DNA of 23,182 nucleotides from an uncultured Hungatella sp. (GCA_910588505.1 CAJUPQ010000056.1:1-23182), one strand, 5' to 3'. Positions 13,953 to 22,130 are shown, counted from the stretch's first letter. Numbers and translations are program-made. Notes: a model not told the origin generated them from the letters alone.

Positions 13953-14648
13953 ATGATTTACATAACGGGAGATACCCATGGGTAGTTTGAGCGGATTGAG
14001 GTTTTTAGCAGGCGGTTTGTAACCTGCAGGGAGGATGTGATGGTTATTCTGGGGGGATGCCGGGATTAATTTCAGCGGGGGAATCTGGGATATGAGGAAG
14101 AAGGAGTTTTTGGAAGCTCTGCCGATTACGGTTTTTGCGATCCACGGTAACCATGAGCAGAGGCCGCAGACTATTGAAGGATATCAGGAGAAGGTGTGGC
14201 ATGGCGGCGTAGTGTACCAGGAAGAAGCGTATCCGAGCCTGCTGTTTGCGAAGGACGGGGAAGTGTTTGATCTGGACGGGAAGCAGGCTATTGTCATGGG
14301 CGAGGGCTATAGTATTGATAAGATGGTCCGGCTTATGTATGGATACGGGTGGTGGCCGGATGAGCAGCCTTCAAGAGAGGTTAAGAGGTATGTGGAGAGC
14401 TGGATGGGCTGGGGTGGAAGGTGGATGTGGCGCTGAGCCATACGGTGCCGCTAAAATATGAGCCGGTGGAGATGTTCATGGCCGGGGTGGACCAGAGTAA
14501 GGTGGATAAGTCTACGGAGGAATCGCTGGACGGGATTGAGGATAGATTGGATTATGGGGAGTGGTATTGTGGGTATTATCATACGGAGAAGAAGGTGGAT
14601 AGGGTGGAGATAATGTTTGAGAATGTAGGTATGCTTTGTGGAGGTTAA
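13953..14648 (+). pseudogene. Calcineurin-like metallophosphoesterase, broken
   Basis: Joining three frames restores a metallophosphoesterase of the type common in Lachnospiraceae. The start reads MIYITGDTHG (metal-site GDxHG), then VMVILGDAG, then a middle with the metal-site motif FAIHGNHEQRP, then VDVALSHTVPLKYEP (metal-binding SH), and a tail with GVDQSKVDKSTEE and YCGYYHTEKK (final GHxH-like motif, here GYYH). Lesions: an in-frame TAG at 13983-13985 right after GDTHG, one extra G in the six-G run at 14051-14056, and another frameshift between about 14401 and 14420. The enzyme cannot be made as one chain. The last GHxH glycine-histidine pair being GY instead of GH also points to decay. 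Its stop overlaps the ribosome site of the next gene. Confidence 0.8.
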
Positions 14649-14650
14649 GT

Positions 14651-15583
14651 ATGGAATTTCAAATAGTTAATGAAATATCTTCTTTCTGGGGAATTTTGGT
14701 GCCGCCAATCTTTTTGGAAATAACATCAATTTCTCTTTTTGTATGGGTTATTGGAAGACAAAATTGTGAAATCCTAATGAGAAGGTTTGTAAATGATGAT
14801 AATAGAAAATATGTTTTGCATAATGGTTTATATATTCCCCAAAATCAAACTATTAAATATATTTTTTTGAATAGGATTTCAGAAAGGTTAGGAGTTGAGA
14901 ACTTAAAACCATTAATGATAATATTTTTTATAGTGTTGTTCTTTTTTGGATTTAACCAGCTTTTGATTCAAATTTTTCAGCCAATGTTAGTATACTATCC
15001 CGGTCAACTATTATATTCGTCAGGCATTGATGATTATTTGATTGCAGATATATGGATGCATTACCCCCAAGTTCGATCCGTAAATCAACTATATAAAGCA
15101 ATAATGGATTTGACGGAAAGTACAAGAAGTACAAATGATATGTTCTTGTATTCTATTGAAGCATTTATTAGATTTGATATAGTATGTTGTATTCTTATGT
15201 TCTTTCAGATAGTTTTCAGACGAAGAAAGATAAAGTGGTTTAACGGAAAGGTTTTCTTACGATTGGTTTTTCTTACTCTTATTCTGGTGATTACTTTAAT
15301 AGGAGTTTTGTTTTTAAATATTCAGGGAACGAATAATGAGGTTAGAAGTAGATGTTATGAGGCGTACTCGATTCTTGAAGAAAATCATAATGATTTTATA
15401 GATTTAAATTCAGATATGCAAGATACTGAATTGGAAAACTATTTATCCATTATTAAACAAGATAAGGAACGCTATGGTTCAGACTTGTATTATGGAGCTT
15501 TTGGCATAAGAAGTAGATATGTAGAATACATTACAAATGTTGTTAGAGAATTTTATCGTTTTTTCAGAAGAGCCATGTTATAA
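14651..15583 (+). CDS. AT-rich four-helix membrane protein of unknown function
   Basis: Start chosen at ATG 14651, with GGAGG at 14640-14644 and a 6-nt gap; an upstream TTG at 14636 in the same frame has no such support. The 310-aa product has about four membrane helices (12-34, 86-108, 172-189, 201-223) and a soluble C-terminal region of about 85 residues with an acidic helix-rich start (NDFIDLNSDMQDTELENYL). I do not recognise the family. The gene is clearly more AT-rich than most of the window and sits between two pseudogenes, which suggests recent acquisition. Membrane proteins of this kind in such islands may be defence effectors that damage the membrane, but nothing here shows that. Confidence 0.75.
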   Translation: MEFQIVNEISSFWGILVPPIFLEITSISLFVWVIGRQNCEILMRRFVNDDNRKYVLHNGLYIPQNQTIKYIFLNRISERLGVENLKPLMIIFFIVLFFFGFNQLLIQIFQPMLVYYPGQLLYSSGIDDYLIADIWMHYPQVRSVNQLYKAIMDLTESTRSTNDMFLYSIEAFIRFDIVCCILMFFQIVFRRRKIKWFNGKVFLRLVFLTLILVITLIGVLFLNIQGTNNEVRSRCYEAYSILEENHNDFIDLNSDMQDTELENYLSIIKQDKERYGSDLYYGAFGIRSRYVEYITNVVREFYRFFRRAML

Positions 15584-15625
15584 TTTAAAAAAGTTGAAAA
15601 ATCTTTTGTCGCATGCTTGACATAA

Positions 15626-15841
15626 GCTGATGGAAACGGCAGAATAGGGACGCTCATCCTTTTTCGGGAATGTCTGAAAAACAGGATCATCCTGGTGGTG
15701 ATCAAGGACGTCAACCGAAATAGATACCTGGATGCAACAGCCGCCTTCTTTGGACTGGGAGATGGAGCGTTTCGGTTGCCAGCGTTTGAGACGGCGAGCA
15801 AGCAGCTGATAGGAATGAGGCGGGAAATGGATACGAGATAA
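15626..15841 (+). pseudogene. Fic-domain protein, C-terminal remnant
   Basis: The open frame begins right at the Fic signature: DGNGRIGTLILFRECLKN, the second half of the HxFx(D/E)GNGR motif used by Fic AMP-transferases to bind the nucleotide phosphates. The catalytic His and the whole N-terminal part are missing; a TAA at 15623-15625 lies directly before. The following DVNRNRYL still fits Fic proteins. From about 15761 the sequence no longer looks like Fic and matches the 72-bp repeat also found at 19771-19842. The fragment ends at TAA 15839-15841. Fic genes are often toxin-like or defence-associated, in line with the MazF remnant nearby. Confidence 0.65.
15761..15832 (+). repeat. 72-bp dispersed repeat, copy A
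   Basis: Ungapped match to 19771-19842 with 59 of 72 identical bases (hand count). Both copies are open in the same frame: FRLPAFETASKQLIGMRREM here and FRMTAFETACELLVGMRRGM there. It follows the Fic remnant. Confidence 0.7.
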
Positions 15842-15891
15842 GTTGTAGAGGTACGGTTTACCCATGAAAATAACGCAGGGAGAAATAAGGG

Positions 15892-16320
15892 ATGGGCAGT
15901 AGGATAAATATAACAAGGCGGGAGTTTCAGGACAGTTATCGCAGACATTATAAGATGTACAAAGAAACGACAGGAAATGAAAAATCCAGAAGATTGCTTT
16001 TATTTTATTCTGTGGAGTGTGGCTTGAAGAGTCTTCTTATGAAAGATTTGGGCAAAAATACATATGAGGAATTTGTGAAATGCTGCGGGAGTGAGAAAAA
16101 GGAATTAACAGGGCATGATATAAGAGCGATGTTGAAAAAGCTGAATCCTCATAACAGTTATTGTCTAAGAAATATTCATTTAAAAAGAGGAGGCTATGTT
16201 TCTCCAGATAAGTTTAATGAGCTGTGGAGGTATGGAGCCGCGCTGGAGGACAAAGATGAGGAAGAAAAAGCAGAGAAGACACTGATGAAGATAGCGGAGT
16301 GGATTCATACAATATTATAG
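15892..16320 (+). CDS. Small HEPN-like protein
   Basis: The 142-aa protein is all-helical and shows a pattern I associate with HEPN-fold proteins: LLLFYSVECGLKSLLM (35-50), GHDIRAML (74-81) and NELWRYGA (109-116). Many HEPN proteins are RNases in toxin or defence systems, but the classic R-x4-6-H active site is not clear here, so it may be a regulatory or partner protein. The ribosome site is modest (AGGGAGA about 10 nt upstream). It ends 10 nt before the KGGVGR ATPase gene, whose ribosome site overlaps its stop region, so the two form a two-gene operon. The pairing suggests an NTPase sensor with a HEPN partner. I rate the HEPN call as moderate. Confidence 0.7.
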   Translation: MGSRINITRREFQDSYRRHYKMYKETTGNEKSRRLLLFYSVECGLKSLLMKDLGKNTYEEFVKCCGSEKKELTGHDIRAMLKKLNPHNSYCLRNIHLKRGGYVSPDKFNELWRYGAALEDKDEEEKAEKTLMKIAEWIHTIL

Positions 16321-16330
16321 GAGCGTATCT

Positions 16331-18967
16331 ATGCGGTTGTTTACATGGTATGATATTGAAGTTGAACTTAAGAAAAATCGGAAGCTGTGGCCCTTGTGGT
16401 GGAACAGGGTCGATGTCTATAGCGATGAGATTGTTGTCAATATTGACCCAAAGAGAAATATAGAGGAAGAAAATAGGGAAACATTTGAGCAAATCTTTGG
16501 GAAGTTATACACAGATGGCAAGGTGATGGTTGAATTTGATCAAAGAGTGCTGGAAGTTATTTATGAGGAAGGGGACGAATCTGACAGGATTGAACCTGTA
16601 AAGTCTCCGCTGTTTAAAGATATTTATACGAAAGAAGAAGGGGAGATAGGGAAAGGTGATCTGCCCGGAAAGCCGATTATAGCATTTCATTCTTATAAAG
16701 GCGGCGTAGGGCGGACCCTGGCTTTGATTTCTTTGGCGCGGCAAATATCGGAAGCATATGGTAATCAAAAAAAGGTATTGATCATTGACGCCGATCTGGA
16801 AGCTCCGGGTTTGACCTGGATGCTGGGCCAGGGAATGAGTAATGAGAAGATCAGCTATTTTGATGTGTTAGGGCTGCTCCATTTCAATGAAATGAATGAC
16901 AGTTTTGTGGAGCATGTGGCAAAGCTTGTGGAGTCAAATGTCATTAAAGTGATCACAGAGAGACTGGAAGTGGAACATTATTTTCTTCCTGTATACAGAG
17001 AAAAATCCCAGATGATGAATATTTATTCAAGCCCTGAAAGAATAATGGCAGTGCAAAAAAATAAATATGTCATCACGGAATTCCTTTCCAGGTTAGGAAA
17101 AGCGCTGGGAACAGATCTGGTTCTGATTGATCTCCGTGCCGGAATTACAGAGTTTTCCGCACCGTTTTTGTTTGACCCACGGGTTAGTAAATTTTTTATT
17201 TCCTCCACTTCGATGCAGTCGATAAAGGGGACAAAACTTATATTGGAAGAAATACAGCGCAAAGTAGCGAAAGGGCATTTGAATTCTAAATTGTTGTTGA
17301 CCATGATTCCCGAAGAGATGGAAGAGGATAAGGTGGGAAGTCTGGAGGATCAGCTGGCAGGCAGTCTGGAGGAGGATTTTGATCTGGAAAACATGGATGT
17401 ATTAAGAGAGAATTATCTTTACAGGGTTTTCTTTGATCCGGCCTTTGCTTCTCTGGGGGATTTTATGGAAATATGCGCATTGTTGAAAGGGAAAAGGCTT
17501 TCTGATGTCATGACGGGAATTGCTGATGACATTCTGAAAAAGGATATGGGGTCTGATGGCATAGCGCATAAGGAGATTTCGTTGAAACGTATGAAAGACA
17601 CTGTAAGCCGATTACATGAGATTACTACTATGGAGATAACGGCTGAGGGCAATTCATCTTCCAATATGCTGGCTACAACGTCTATACGGGAAATTGTTCG
17701 GGAATTTAAGGACACGGTTCCCCTGTTGGTCGTGTTAGGCGCGAAAGGTTCCGGAAAAACTTACTTCTATAAACAATTGCTTTCCAAGATGACTTGGGAG
17801 AATTTTGTTTCTGGGGTGGAACCAACAGGTGAGAACGACAGGGAGAGAACGCTTATTTTGCCTCTTGTCTGTTCCGTGAATATGAACAAGCTGATTTCCA
17901 TGGCGCGGGAATGTATTGAGAATTGTAATCAATGTTTCGAAGAGATGGACATAAAACCAAATGTTGTTAACTATAATTATGACAAACTGTCTTCCTATGC
18001 CGAAAAGGAGATATCTCTGTCTGAATGGGTGGAAATATGGCAAAGGCTGATGCTGGATATGTTGGGCGCTGATTATAGTGAGCTGCCTGAATTGGATCAA
18101 TATTTGGAGAAAAAGGGTAAGAGAATTGTATATATTGTGGATGGACTGGAAGATCTTTTCATGGGTTTACAGATTCAGAAGCAGAAAACCTGGAGATTTG
18201 CTATTCGAGCTTTGTGTCAGAATATTGTGAATACCTTGCAAAATCTCAGGTTTGGAAACATTGGTATCATGATTTTTGCCAGAAAGGATATGGCAGAAGA
18301 AGCAATTGAAATTAATTTTGACCAGTTTCAAAATCAGTATCAAAAATATGAGCTGAAATGGTCGCCATCGGAAGCGCTTCGCCTGGCTTTGTGGATTGCG
18401 AAACAGGCAGACTCTGCTTTGGCGGACGGGGTTGACATCTTAAAAGCAAGCAGGGAAGCGTTGGAAGAACGTCTGGAAAGGTTATGGGGGGAAAAGCTGG
18501 GGAGATATGATTCTAGAGAGGCATATTCCGCAAAATGGATCATTGCGGCGCTTTCTGATTTTACAAATCAGCTGCAAGCAAGGGATATTGTGAGATTTTT
18601 GCAGTTTGCGACCAGTACATTTCCGGAGGGAGAACCGCCATATGAAGACAGATATATTATGCCGAAGCAGATCAGAGATGCCATTCCGAACTGCTCCAAG
18701 GAAAAGTATAAAGAAATCCGAGATGAGATGAAAACCATCTATCAGATACTAAAAAAATTTGAGGATATGCCGGAAGAGGAGAAGGTGTTGCCGCTTCCAT
18801 TGGATAAGATCCGTTTAACCGGGGAAGAGATTGCCAAGTTGGAAAAACAGGGGTATTTTATTATGGCAGATAAAAAATATTATTTTCCGGAAATCATCAG
18901 ATTCGCGCTGGGATTTCGATATGTAAAAGGAGCAAGACCAAGAGTGTTGTCTTTGCTGGCAAGGTAA
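16331..18967 (+). CDS. KGGVGR-motif ParA-like ATPase fused to a second P-loop domain
   Basis: Domain 1 is ParA/MinD-like: a deviant Walker A KGGVGRT (123-129; Arg where classic ParA has Lys), DADLEAPG (153-160, the A'-type motif) and VLIDLRAG (264-271, Walker B). NCBI-type annotation calls this group KGGVGR-motif variant ATPases. Domain 2 has a classic Walker A GAKGSGKT (470-477) and Walker B IVYIVDGLED (599-608), with the look of a KAP/STAND-type NTPase, and a helical C-terminal region to 878 that may be a sensor. Residues 1-120 form a mixed N-terminal domain. No membrane segments. It is co-transcribed with the HEPN-like gene. Role inferred as a nucleotide-dependent switch in a defence-like pair; the trigger is unknown. 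Confidence 0.85.
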   Translation: MRLFTWYDIEVELKKNRKLWPLWWNRVDVYSDEIVVNIDPKRNIEEENRETFEQIFGKLYTDGKVMVEFDQRVLEVIYEEGDESDRIEPVKSPLFKDIYTKEEGEIGKGDLPGKPIIAFHSYKGGVGRTLALISLARQISEAYGNQKKVLIIDADLEAPGLTWMLGQGMSNEKISYFDVLGLLHFNEMNDSFVEHVAKLVESNVIKVITERLEVEHYFLPVYREKSQMMNIYSSPERIMAVQKNKYVITEFLSRLGKALGTDLVLIDLRAGITEFSAPFLFDPRVSKFFISSTSMQSIKGTKLILEEIQRKVAKGHLNSKLLLTMIPEEMEEDKVGSLEDQLAGSLEEDFDLENMDVLRENYLYRVFFDPAFASLGDFMEICALLKGKRLSDVMTGIADDILKKDMGSDGIAHKEISLKRMKDTVSRLHEITTMEITAEGNSSSNMLATTSIREIVREFKDTVPLLVVLGAKGSGKTYFYKQLLSKMTWENFVSGVEPTGENDRERTLILPLVCSVNMNKLISMARECIENCNQCFEEMDIKPNVVNYNYDKLSSYAEKEISLSEWVEIWQRLMLDMLGADYSELPELDQYLEKKGKRIVYIVDGLEDLFMGLQIQKQKTWRFAIRALCQNIVNTLQNLRFGNIGIMIFARKDMAEEAIEINFDQFQNQYQKYELKWSPSEALRLALWIAKQADSALADGVDILKASREALEERLERLWGEKLGRYDSREAYSAKWIIAALSDFTNQLQARDIVRFLQFATSTFPEGEPPYEDRYIMPKQIRDAIPNCSKEKYKEIRDEMKTIYQILKKFEDMPEEEKVLPLPLDKIRLTGEEIAKLEKQGYFIMADKKYYFPEIIRFALGFRYVKGARPRVLSLLAR

Positions 18968-19001
18968 TGTATAGAAAATAATTTAACCAGGAGGACTTCT
19001 C

Positions 19002-19763
19002 ATGAACAGAGAATTACTGGAATCCATAGTCAGAGACCTAAAGAAGCTAGACGCCATAAAGCAGGACTCCTTCTTTTCTGACACCCTGAACAATATCGAG
19101 CTGACCACAGCCAAAAAAGCGTTTAAGATCGCTGTGGTAGGAGAGTTCAGCACCGGAAAATCCACGTTCATCAATGCCATGATCGGACGGGATCTGCTGT
19201 CTCACGCCACCCAGGAGGTGACAGCCACCATCACCAACATCCATAACGTATCCCGGTCAGATAAGCGGTACAAGACCTGTGACGTTACCTGCTATGACGG
19301 ATCGGTGATCCATCTGGAGGATGATGGGAAGCTGGTGGAATTTACCACTACCCAGTCCAGGGAGCGCAATGTAGTTCAGGATATCCAATTTGTGGATTAT
19401 TACACGGATTTTATGGAGGAAGGCGCGGATGTGGTCATTGTGGACACGCCCGGGCTAAACGGCATGGCGGACGGCCATCGGGAATTGACTTTGGAGGAGG
19501 TAAAGCAGGCCAATTACTGTATTTATCTGTTTGGAATCCGGGGGATGGCGGATACGGACAAGGCCATCATCCGGCAGCTGTCCCATTACCAGAATAAATT
19601 TATCTTTGTTCTGAATTTTATCGACCAGATCAAAAGCTCCGAAGGGGAGGATGTCCGGGAGATCCTTGACGAGATCTTTATGGAGGGGATCTATATGAGA
19701 GGGAGGATGGATCGAGGATGGCCTGCGGACAGAGAACGGTCCGGAGGCGTATCTGATGCTTAG
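19002..19763 (+). pseudogene. Dynamin-like GTPase, truncated after the G domain
   Basis: A strong ribosome site (AGGAGG, about 7 nt before the ATG) and a clean GTPase start: G1 GEFSTGKS (47-54), likely G2 threonines in EVTATITN (72-79), G3 DTPG (148-151), G4 NFID (205-208). This is the bacterial dynamin family, whose members bind and remodel membranes and are usually 550-700 aa or more. Homology seems to stop near residue 226 (base about 19678); the remaining 27 residues are arbitrary and end at TAG 19761-19763. The helical stalk and membrane-binding part are therefore lost. The product may be expressed but should not act as a dynamin. The stop overlaps the start of the next gene by 8 nt. Confidence 0.75.
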
Positions 19764-20361
19764 AGGGCTGGATGGAGAGTTTCGGATGACAGCGTTTGAG
19801 ACGGCGTGCGAGCTGCTGGTGGGGATGAGACGAGGGATGGATTTCGAAAGTGTATGCTGTGACAAAAAAGAGGCCCTGGCTATTATCTTGAAATGCGCCC
19901 AGGAATATAAGAGTAATCTGGTTGATCGGAATTTACTTTTCATATGCGTTAATTCAGCTTTGAACGTATGCTCCTTTGAAGTGATATTTACGGGTGGTAA
20001 TTTTTTACATTTGACAGGCGTGAAGTTTTTATCAGTTCCTGCGATTAAGCCAAATGCGTTTTACAGCCGATGCGTGGACAAGCGTTTGTCTGTTGCGGAT
20101 TTTGGCATGGATAAACAAGGTTATACAACGCAAAAACTGTTGATTCTGCCTCAATTAGTCAAAAAGAATCTGTCAGCCAATATAGTAGGAGACTATAATG
20201 GTTCACGGCCACTATTGGCAACAGATCGTCTTGCGGCTACATATAGAAAAAGAGTTTCTGATGGACATTATGAGGAGCCGGTCTATAAGACTAGGAATAT
20301 TGTGTGGTCCCAATTAAAATACCCTGTTGACTGGGCAGATCGTCCCAGACCGGACATGTGA
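19756..20361 (+). CDS. PBECR4-type nuclease-like protein
   Basis: Start at ATG 19756 has GGAGG at 19743-19747 with an 8-nt gap; the real domain begins later, near residue 33, so ATG 19837 is an alternative. The core reads like the PBECR4 family (phage Barnase-EndoU-ColicinE5/D-RelE-like nuclease 4): ILKCAQEYKSNLVDRNLLFI, FEVIFTGGNFLHLTGVKFL, FYSRCVDKRLSVADF, KLLILPQLV, then a GDYNGSRPLLATDRLA line. The GNFLHLTG histidine is the most conserved position I recall. Such domains occur in phages and mobile elements and are predicted RNases. The first 29 residues (MLRGLDGEFRMTAFETACEL and on) come from the dispersed 72-bp repeat, so the reading frame looks like a fusion of that repeat with the PBECR4 domain. 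Confidence 0.7.
   Translation: MLRGLDGEFRMTAFETACELLVGMRRGMDFESVCCDKKEALAIILKCAQEYKSNLVDRNLLFICVNSALNVCSFEVIFTGGNFLHLTGVKFLSVPAIKPNAFYSRCVDKRLSVADFGMDKQGYTTQKLLILPQLVKKNLSANIVGDYNGSRPLLATDRLAATYRKRVSDGHYEEPVYKTRNIVWSQLKYPVDWADRPRPDM
19771..19842 (+). repeat. 72-bp dispersed repeat, copy B
   Basis: Matches 15761-15832 without gaps (59 of 72 bases). Here it forms the 5' end of the PBECR4 ORF and lies just after the point where the dynamin-like gene loses homology. Confidence 0.7.
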
Positions 20362-20384
20362 TTCGGTTTGGGAAAGAACAGCCT

Positions 20385-20414
20385 GCATAGAAACTCCCCG
20401 CTCTGGAAATAGTA
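20385..20414 (+). promoter_or_regulatory. Possible forespore (sigma-F/G) promoter of spoVAD
   Basis: GCATA (20385-20389) and GGAAATAGTA (20405-20414) with 15 bp between them fit the sigma-F-type pattern GYWTA-N15-GGnnAnAnT, which overlaps with sigma-G recognition. It lies 45 nt before the spoVAD start, in agreement with forespore expression of spoVA genes. It suggests that spoVAD is the first gene of its transcript here. Confidence 0.5.
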
Positions 20415-20458
20415 ATCCTAAAACGAAACAAAATTAATTCGGAAAGGGAGTTGACCAT

Positions 20459-21481
20459 ATGCAGAGAGGAAGATCCAGCATAGAGTTTGAGCAGCCGCCT
20501 ATTGTGGCCAGCAGCGCTTCTATTGCCGGGAAGAAGGAGGGCCAGGGGCCGTTGGGGCCCCTGATCGACGTGGTGGAGCAGGATGAGATGTTTGGGACGG
20601 AGAACTGGGAGCAGGCGGAGTCAGCCATGCAGAAGCAGGCGGCGGACCTGGCTCTGGAGAAAGGCGGAATCCGCAGGCAGGAGATACGGTATCTGTTTGC
20701 CGGGGATCTTTTGGGCCAGCTGATCGCCACGTCCTTTGGCACAGTGGATATGGATGTGCCGCTGTTCGGGCTGTACGGGGCCTGCTCCACCATGGGGGAG
20801 GCTCTCTGCCTTGGGGCCATGACGGTTCATGGCGGATATGGGGACAAGGTGCTGTGCGTCTCATCCAGCCATTTTGCCACGGCGGAAAAACAGTTTCGGT
20901 TTCCCCTGGCCTACGGGAACCAGCGGCCTTTTTCTTCTACCTGGACCGTCACCGGGGCGGGAGCCGTGGTGGTGGCAAAGGGCGGCCATGAGCCTGCGGG
21001 GACGCTGGCCAGGATCAGGGGAGTGACGCCGGGGCGCATCGTGGATTTCGGTTCCAGGGATTCTATGAATATGGGGGCAGCCATGGCCCCCGCAGCGTTT
21101 CAGACCATTAAGCAGAATCTGGAGGACTTTGACGTGGATGTGACCCACTATGATCGGATCATCACCGGCGATCTGGGGGAAGTGGGAAGCAGGATCCTTA
21201 TGGATATGATGAAACAGTCAGGGATCGACTTAAAGGACAGGCACATGGACTGCGGCATGGAGATCTTTGAGAAAGAGTCCCAGGACACCCACGCAGGAGG
21301 GAGCGGCTGCGGCTGCGCGGCTGTGACCCTGTGTTCCCTGATCCTTCCAAGGCTTCGGTCCGGGGAGTGGGAGCGGGTGCTGTTTCTCCCGACGGGAGCT
21401 CTTTTGTCCACCGTAAGCTTTAACGAGGGGCAGACCATCCCTGGAATCTGCCATGGGGTGGTGCTGGAGACCTGCCAGTAG
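20459..21481 (+). CDS. spoVAD: Stage V sporulation protein AD (SpoVAD)
   Basis: SpoVAD is part of the spore inner-membrane SpoVA complex that carries dipicolinic acid into the forespore and out again at germination; SpoVAD itself binds dipicolinic acid and has a thiolase-like fold. The 340-aa length is the family norm. Typical lines are present: PPIVASSASIAGKKEGQGPL, DEMFGTENWEQAES, YLFAGDLLGQ, FGLYGACSTMGEAL (the thiolase-like Cys line), SSSHFATAEKQFRFPL, ITGDLGEVGS, HAGGSGCGCAA, and LFLPTGALLSTVSFNEGQTIPGI near the end in shorter pieces. Ribosome site AGGGAG lies 8 nt before the ATG. No spoVAC is found upstream, where the usual order would place it; the PBECR4 gene is there instead. Confidence 0.95.
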   Translation: MQRGRSSIEFEQPPIVASSASIAGKKEGQGPLGPLIDVVEQDEMFGTENWEQAESAMQKQAADLALEKGGIRRQEIRYLFAGDLLGQLIATSFGTVDMDVPLFGLYGACSTMGEALCLGAMTVHGGYGDKVLCVSSSHFATAEKQFRFPLAYGNQRPFSSTWTVTGAGAVVVAKGGHEPAGTLARIRGVTPGRIVDFGSRDSMNMGAAMAPAAFQTIKQNLEDFDVDVTHYDRIITGDLGEVGSRILMDMMKQSGIDLKDRHMDCGMEIFEKESQDTHAGGSGCGCAAVTLCSLILPRLRSGEWERVLFLPTGALLSTVSFNEGQTIPGICHGVVLETCQ

Positions 21482-21494
21482 AGGCAGGGGATCA

Positions 21495-21538
21495 TACATC
21501 GTTGCATTAATTCACGAGTAAATTAGCGCAACGATGTA
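21495..21538. other. Long hairpin between spoVAD and spoVAE
   Basis: TACATCGTTGC (21495-21505) pairs with GCAACGATGTA (21528-21538); after a 2-nt mismatch TAATT (21508-21512) pairs with AATTA (21521-21525), leaving an 8-nt loop. No T-run follows. It starts 14 nt after the spoVAD stop and may act as a 3'-end stabiliser or a processing site. Confidence 0.6.
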
Positions 21539-21589
21539 CTAGATAGAAAGCCGTGAGTCGATCAGCAGGCCAGGTACAGACAGGTCAAT

Positions 21590-21649
21590 AGAGTACTCCC
21601 GGAAAAGCAGCCAGAAAGATAGGTGCAAGAGAGTTTCCGGGAGTGCTCT
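21590..21649. other. Second hairpin directly upstream of spoVAE
   Basis: AGAGTACTCCCGGAAA (21590-21605) and TTTCCGGGAGTGCTCT (21634-21649) form a 16-bp stem with a single G-U pair and a 28-nt loop. It ends 11 nt before the spoVAE ribosome site. It could tune spoVAE translation relative to spoVAD, or be a small repeat element. Confidence 0.6.
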
Positions 21650-21671
21650 AACAGAATATGGAGGTATGGAA

Positions 21672-22028
21672 ATGGATTATTTGCGGGCGTTTTTAGTTGG
21701 AGGGATCATTTGCGGACTGGCGCAGATCCTTTTAGATAAGACGAAGATGATGCCAGGGCGGGTTATGGTGACTCTGGTGGTCCTGGGGAGTATCTTGGGA
21801 TTTGCGGGGATCTATGAGCCTTTTTCCAAATGGGCAGGCGCCGGAGCCACAGTTCCTCTTCTGGGGTTTGGCAATACCCTGTGGAAAGGGGTGAAGGAGG
21901 GGATAGAAAGCGACGGATTTTTGGGGGTGTTCAAAGGCGGATTTACGGCCAGCGCGGCCGGGATCTGCGGGGCGCTGGTGTTTGGGTACCTGGGGGCGCA
22001 GATCTTTAAGCCGAAGATGAAAGGGTAA
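21672..22028 (+). CDS. spoVAE: Stage V sporulation protein AE (SpoVAE)
   Basis: Small integral membrane subunit of the SpoVA dipicolinic acid channel. ATG 21672 is chosen because GGAGG (21660-21664) is then 7 nt away and the protein begins MDYLRAF as usual for the family; ATG 21666 lies only 1 nt from the site. The 118-aa protein is mostly hydrophobic, with helices about 5-20, 30-50, 56-72 and 88-112, and shows the family lines ICGLAQILLDKTKMMPGR, GSILGFAGIYEPFSKWAGAG, TVPLLGFGNTL and ASAAGICGALVFGYL. It follows spoVAD by 190 nt, more than in typical spoVA operons, with two hairpins between. Confidence 0.93.
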   Translation: MDYLRAFLVGGIICGLAQILLDKTKMMPGRVMVTLVVLGSILGFAGIYEPFSKWAGAGATVPLLGFGNTLWKGVKEGIESDGFLGVFKGGFTASAAGICGALVFGYLGAQIFKPKMKG

Positions 22029-22093
22029 ATAATAAAAACGTAAAACTTGTTGATATTTTTAAAGATGCGGCGTATAACAAGATAAACAGAATA

Positions 22094-22118
22094 ATAAAAA
22101 CGGATAAACCGTTTTTAT
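22094..22118. terminator. Probable terminator after spoVAE
   Basis: ATAAAAACGG (22094-22103) and CCGTTTTTAT (22109-22118) form a perfect 10-bp hairpin with a 5-nt loop; the GC core is short, but A- and T-tracts lie on each side as in bidirectional terminators. It sits 66 nt after the spoVAE stop and just before the ribosome site of the next gene. Confidence 0.5.
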
Positions 22119-22130
22119 ATGGAGGATGCT

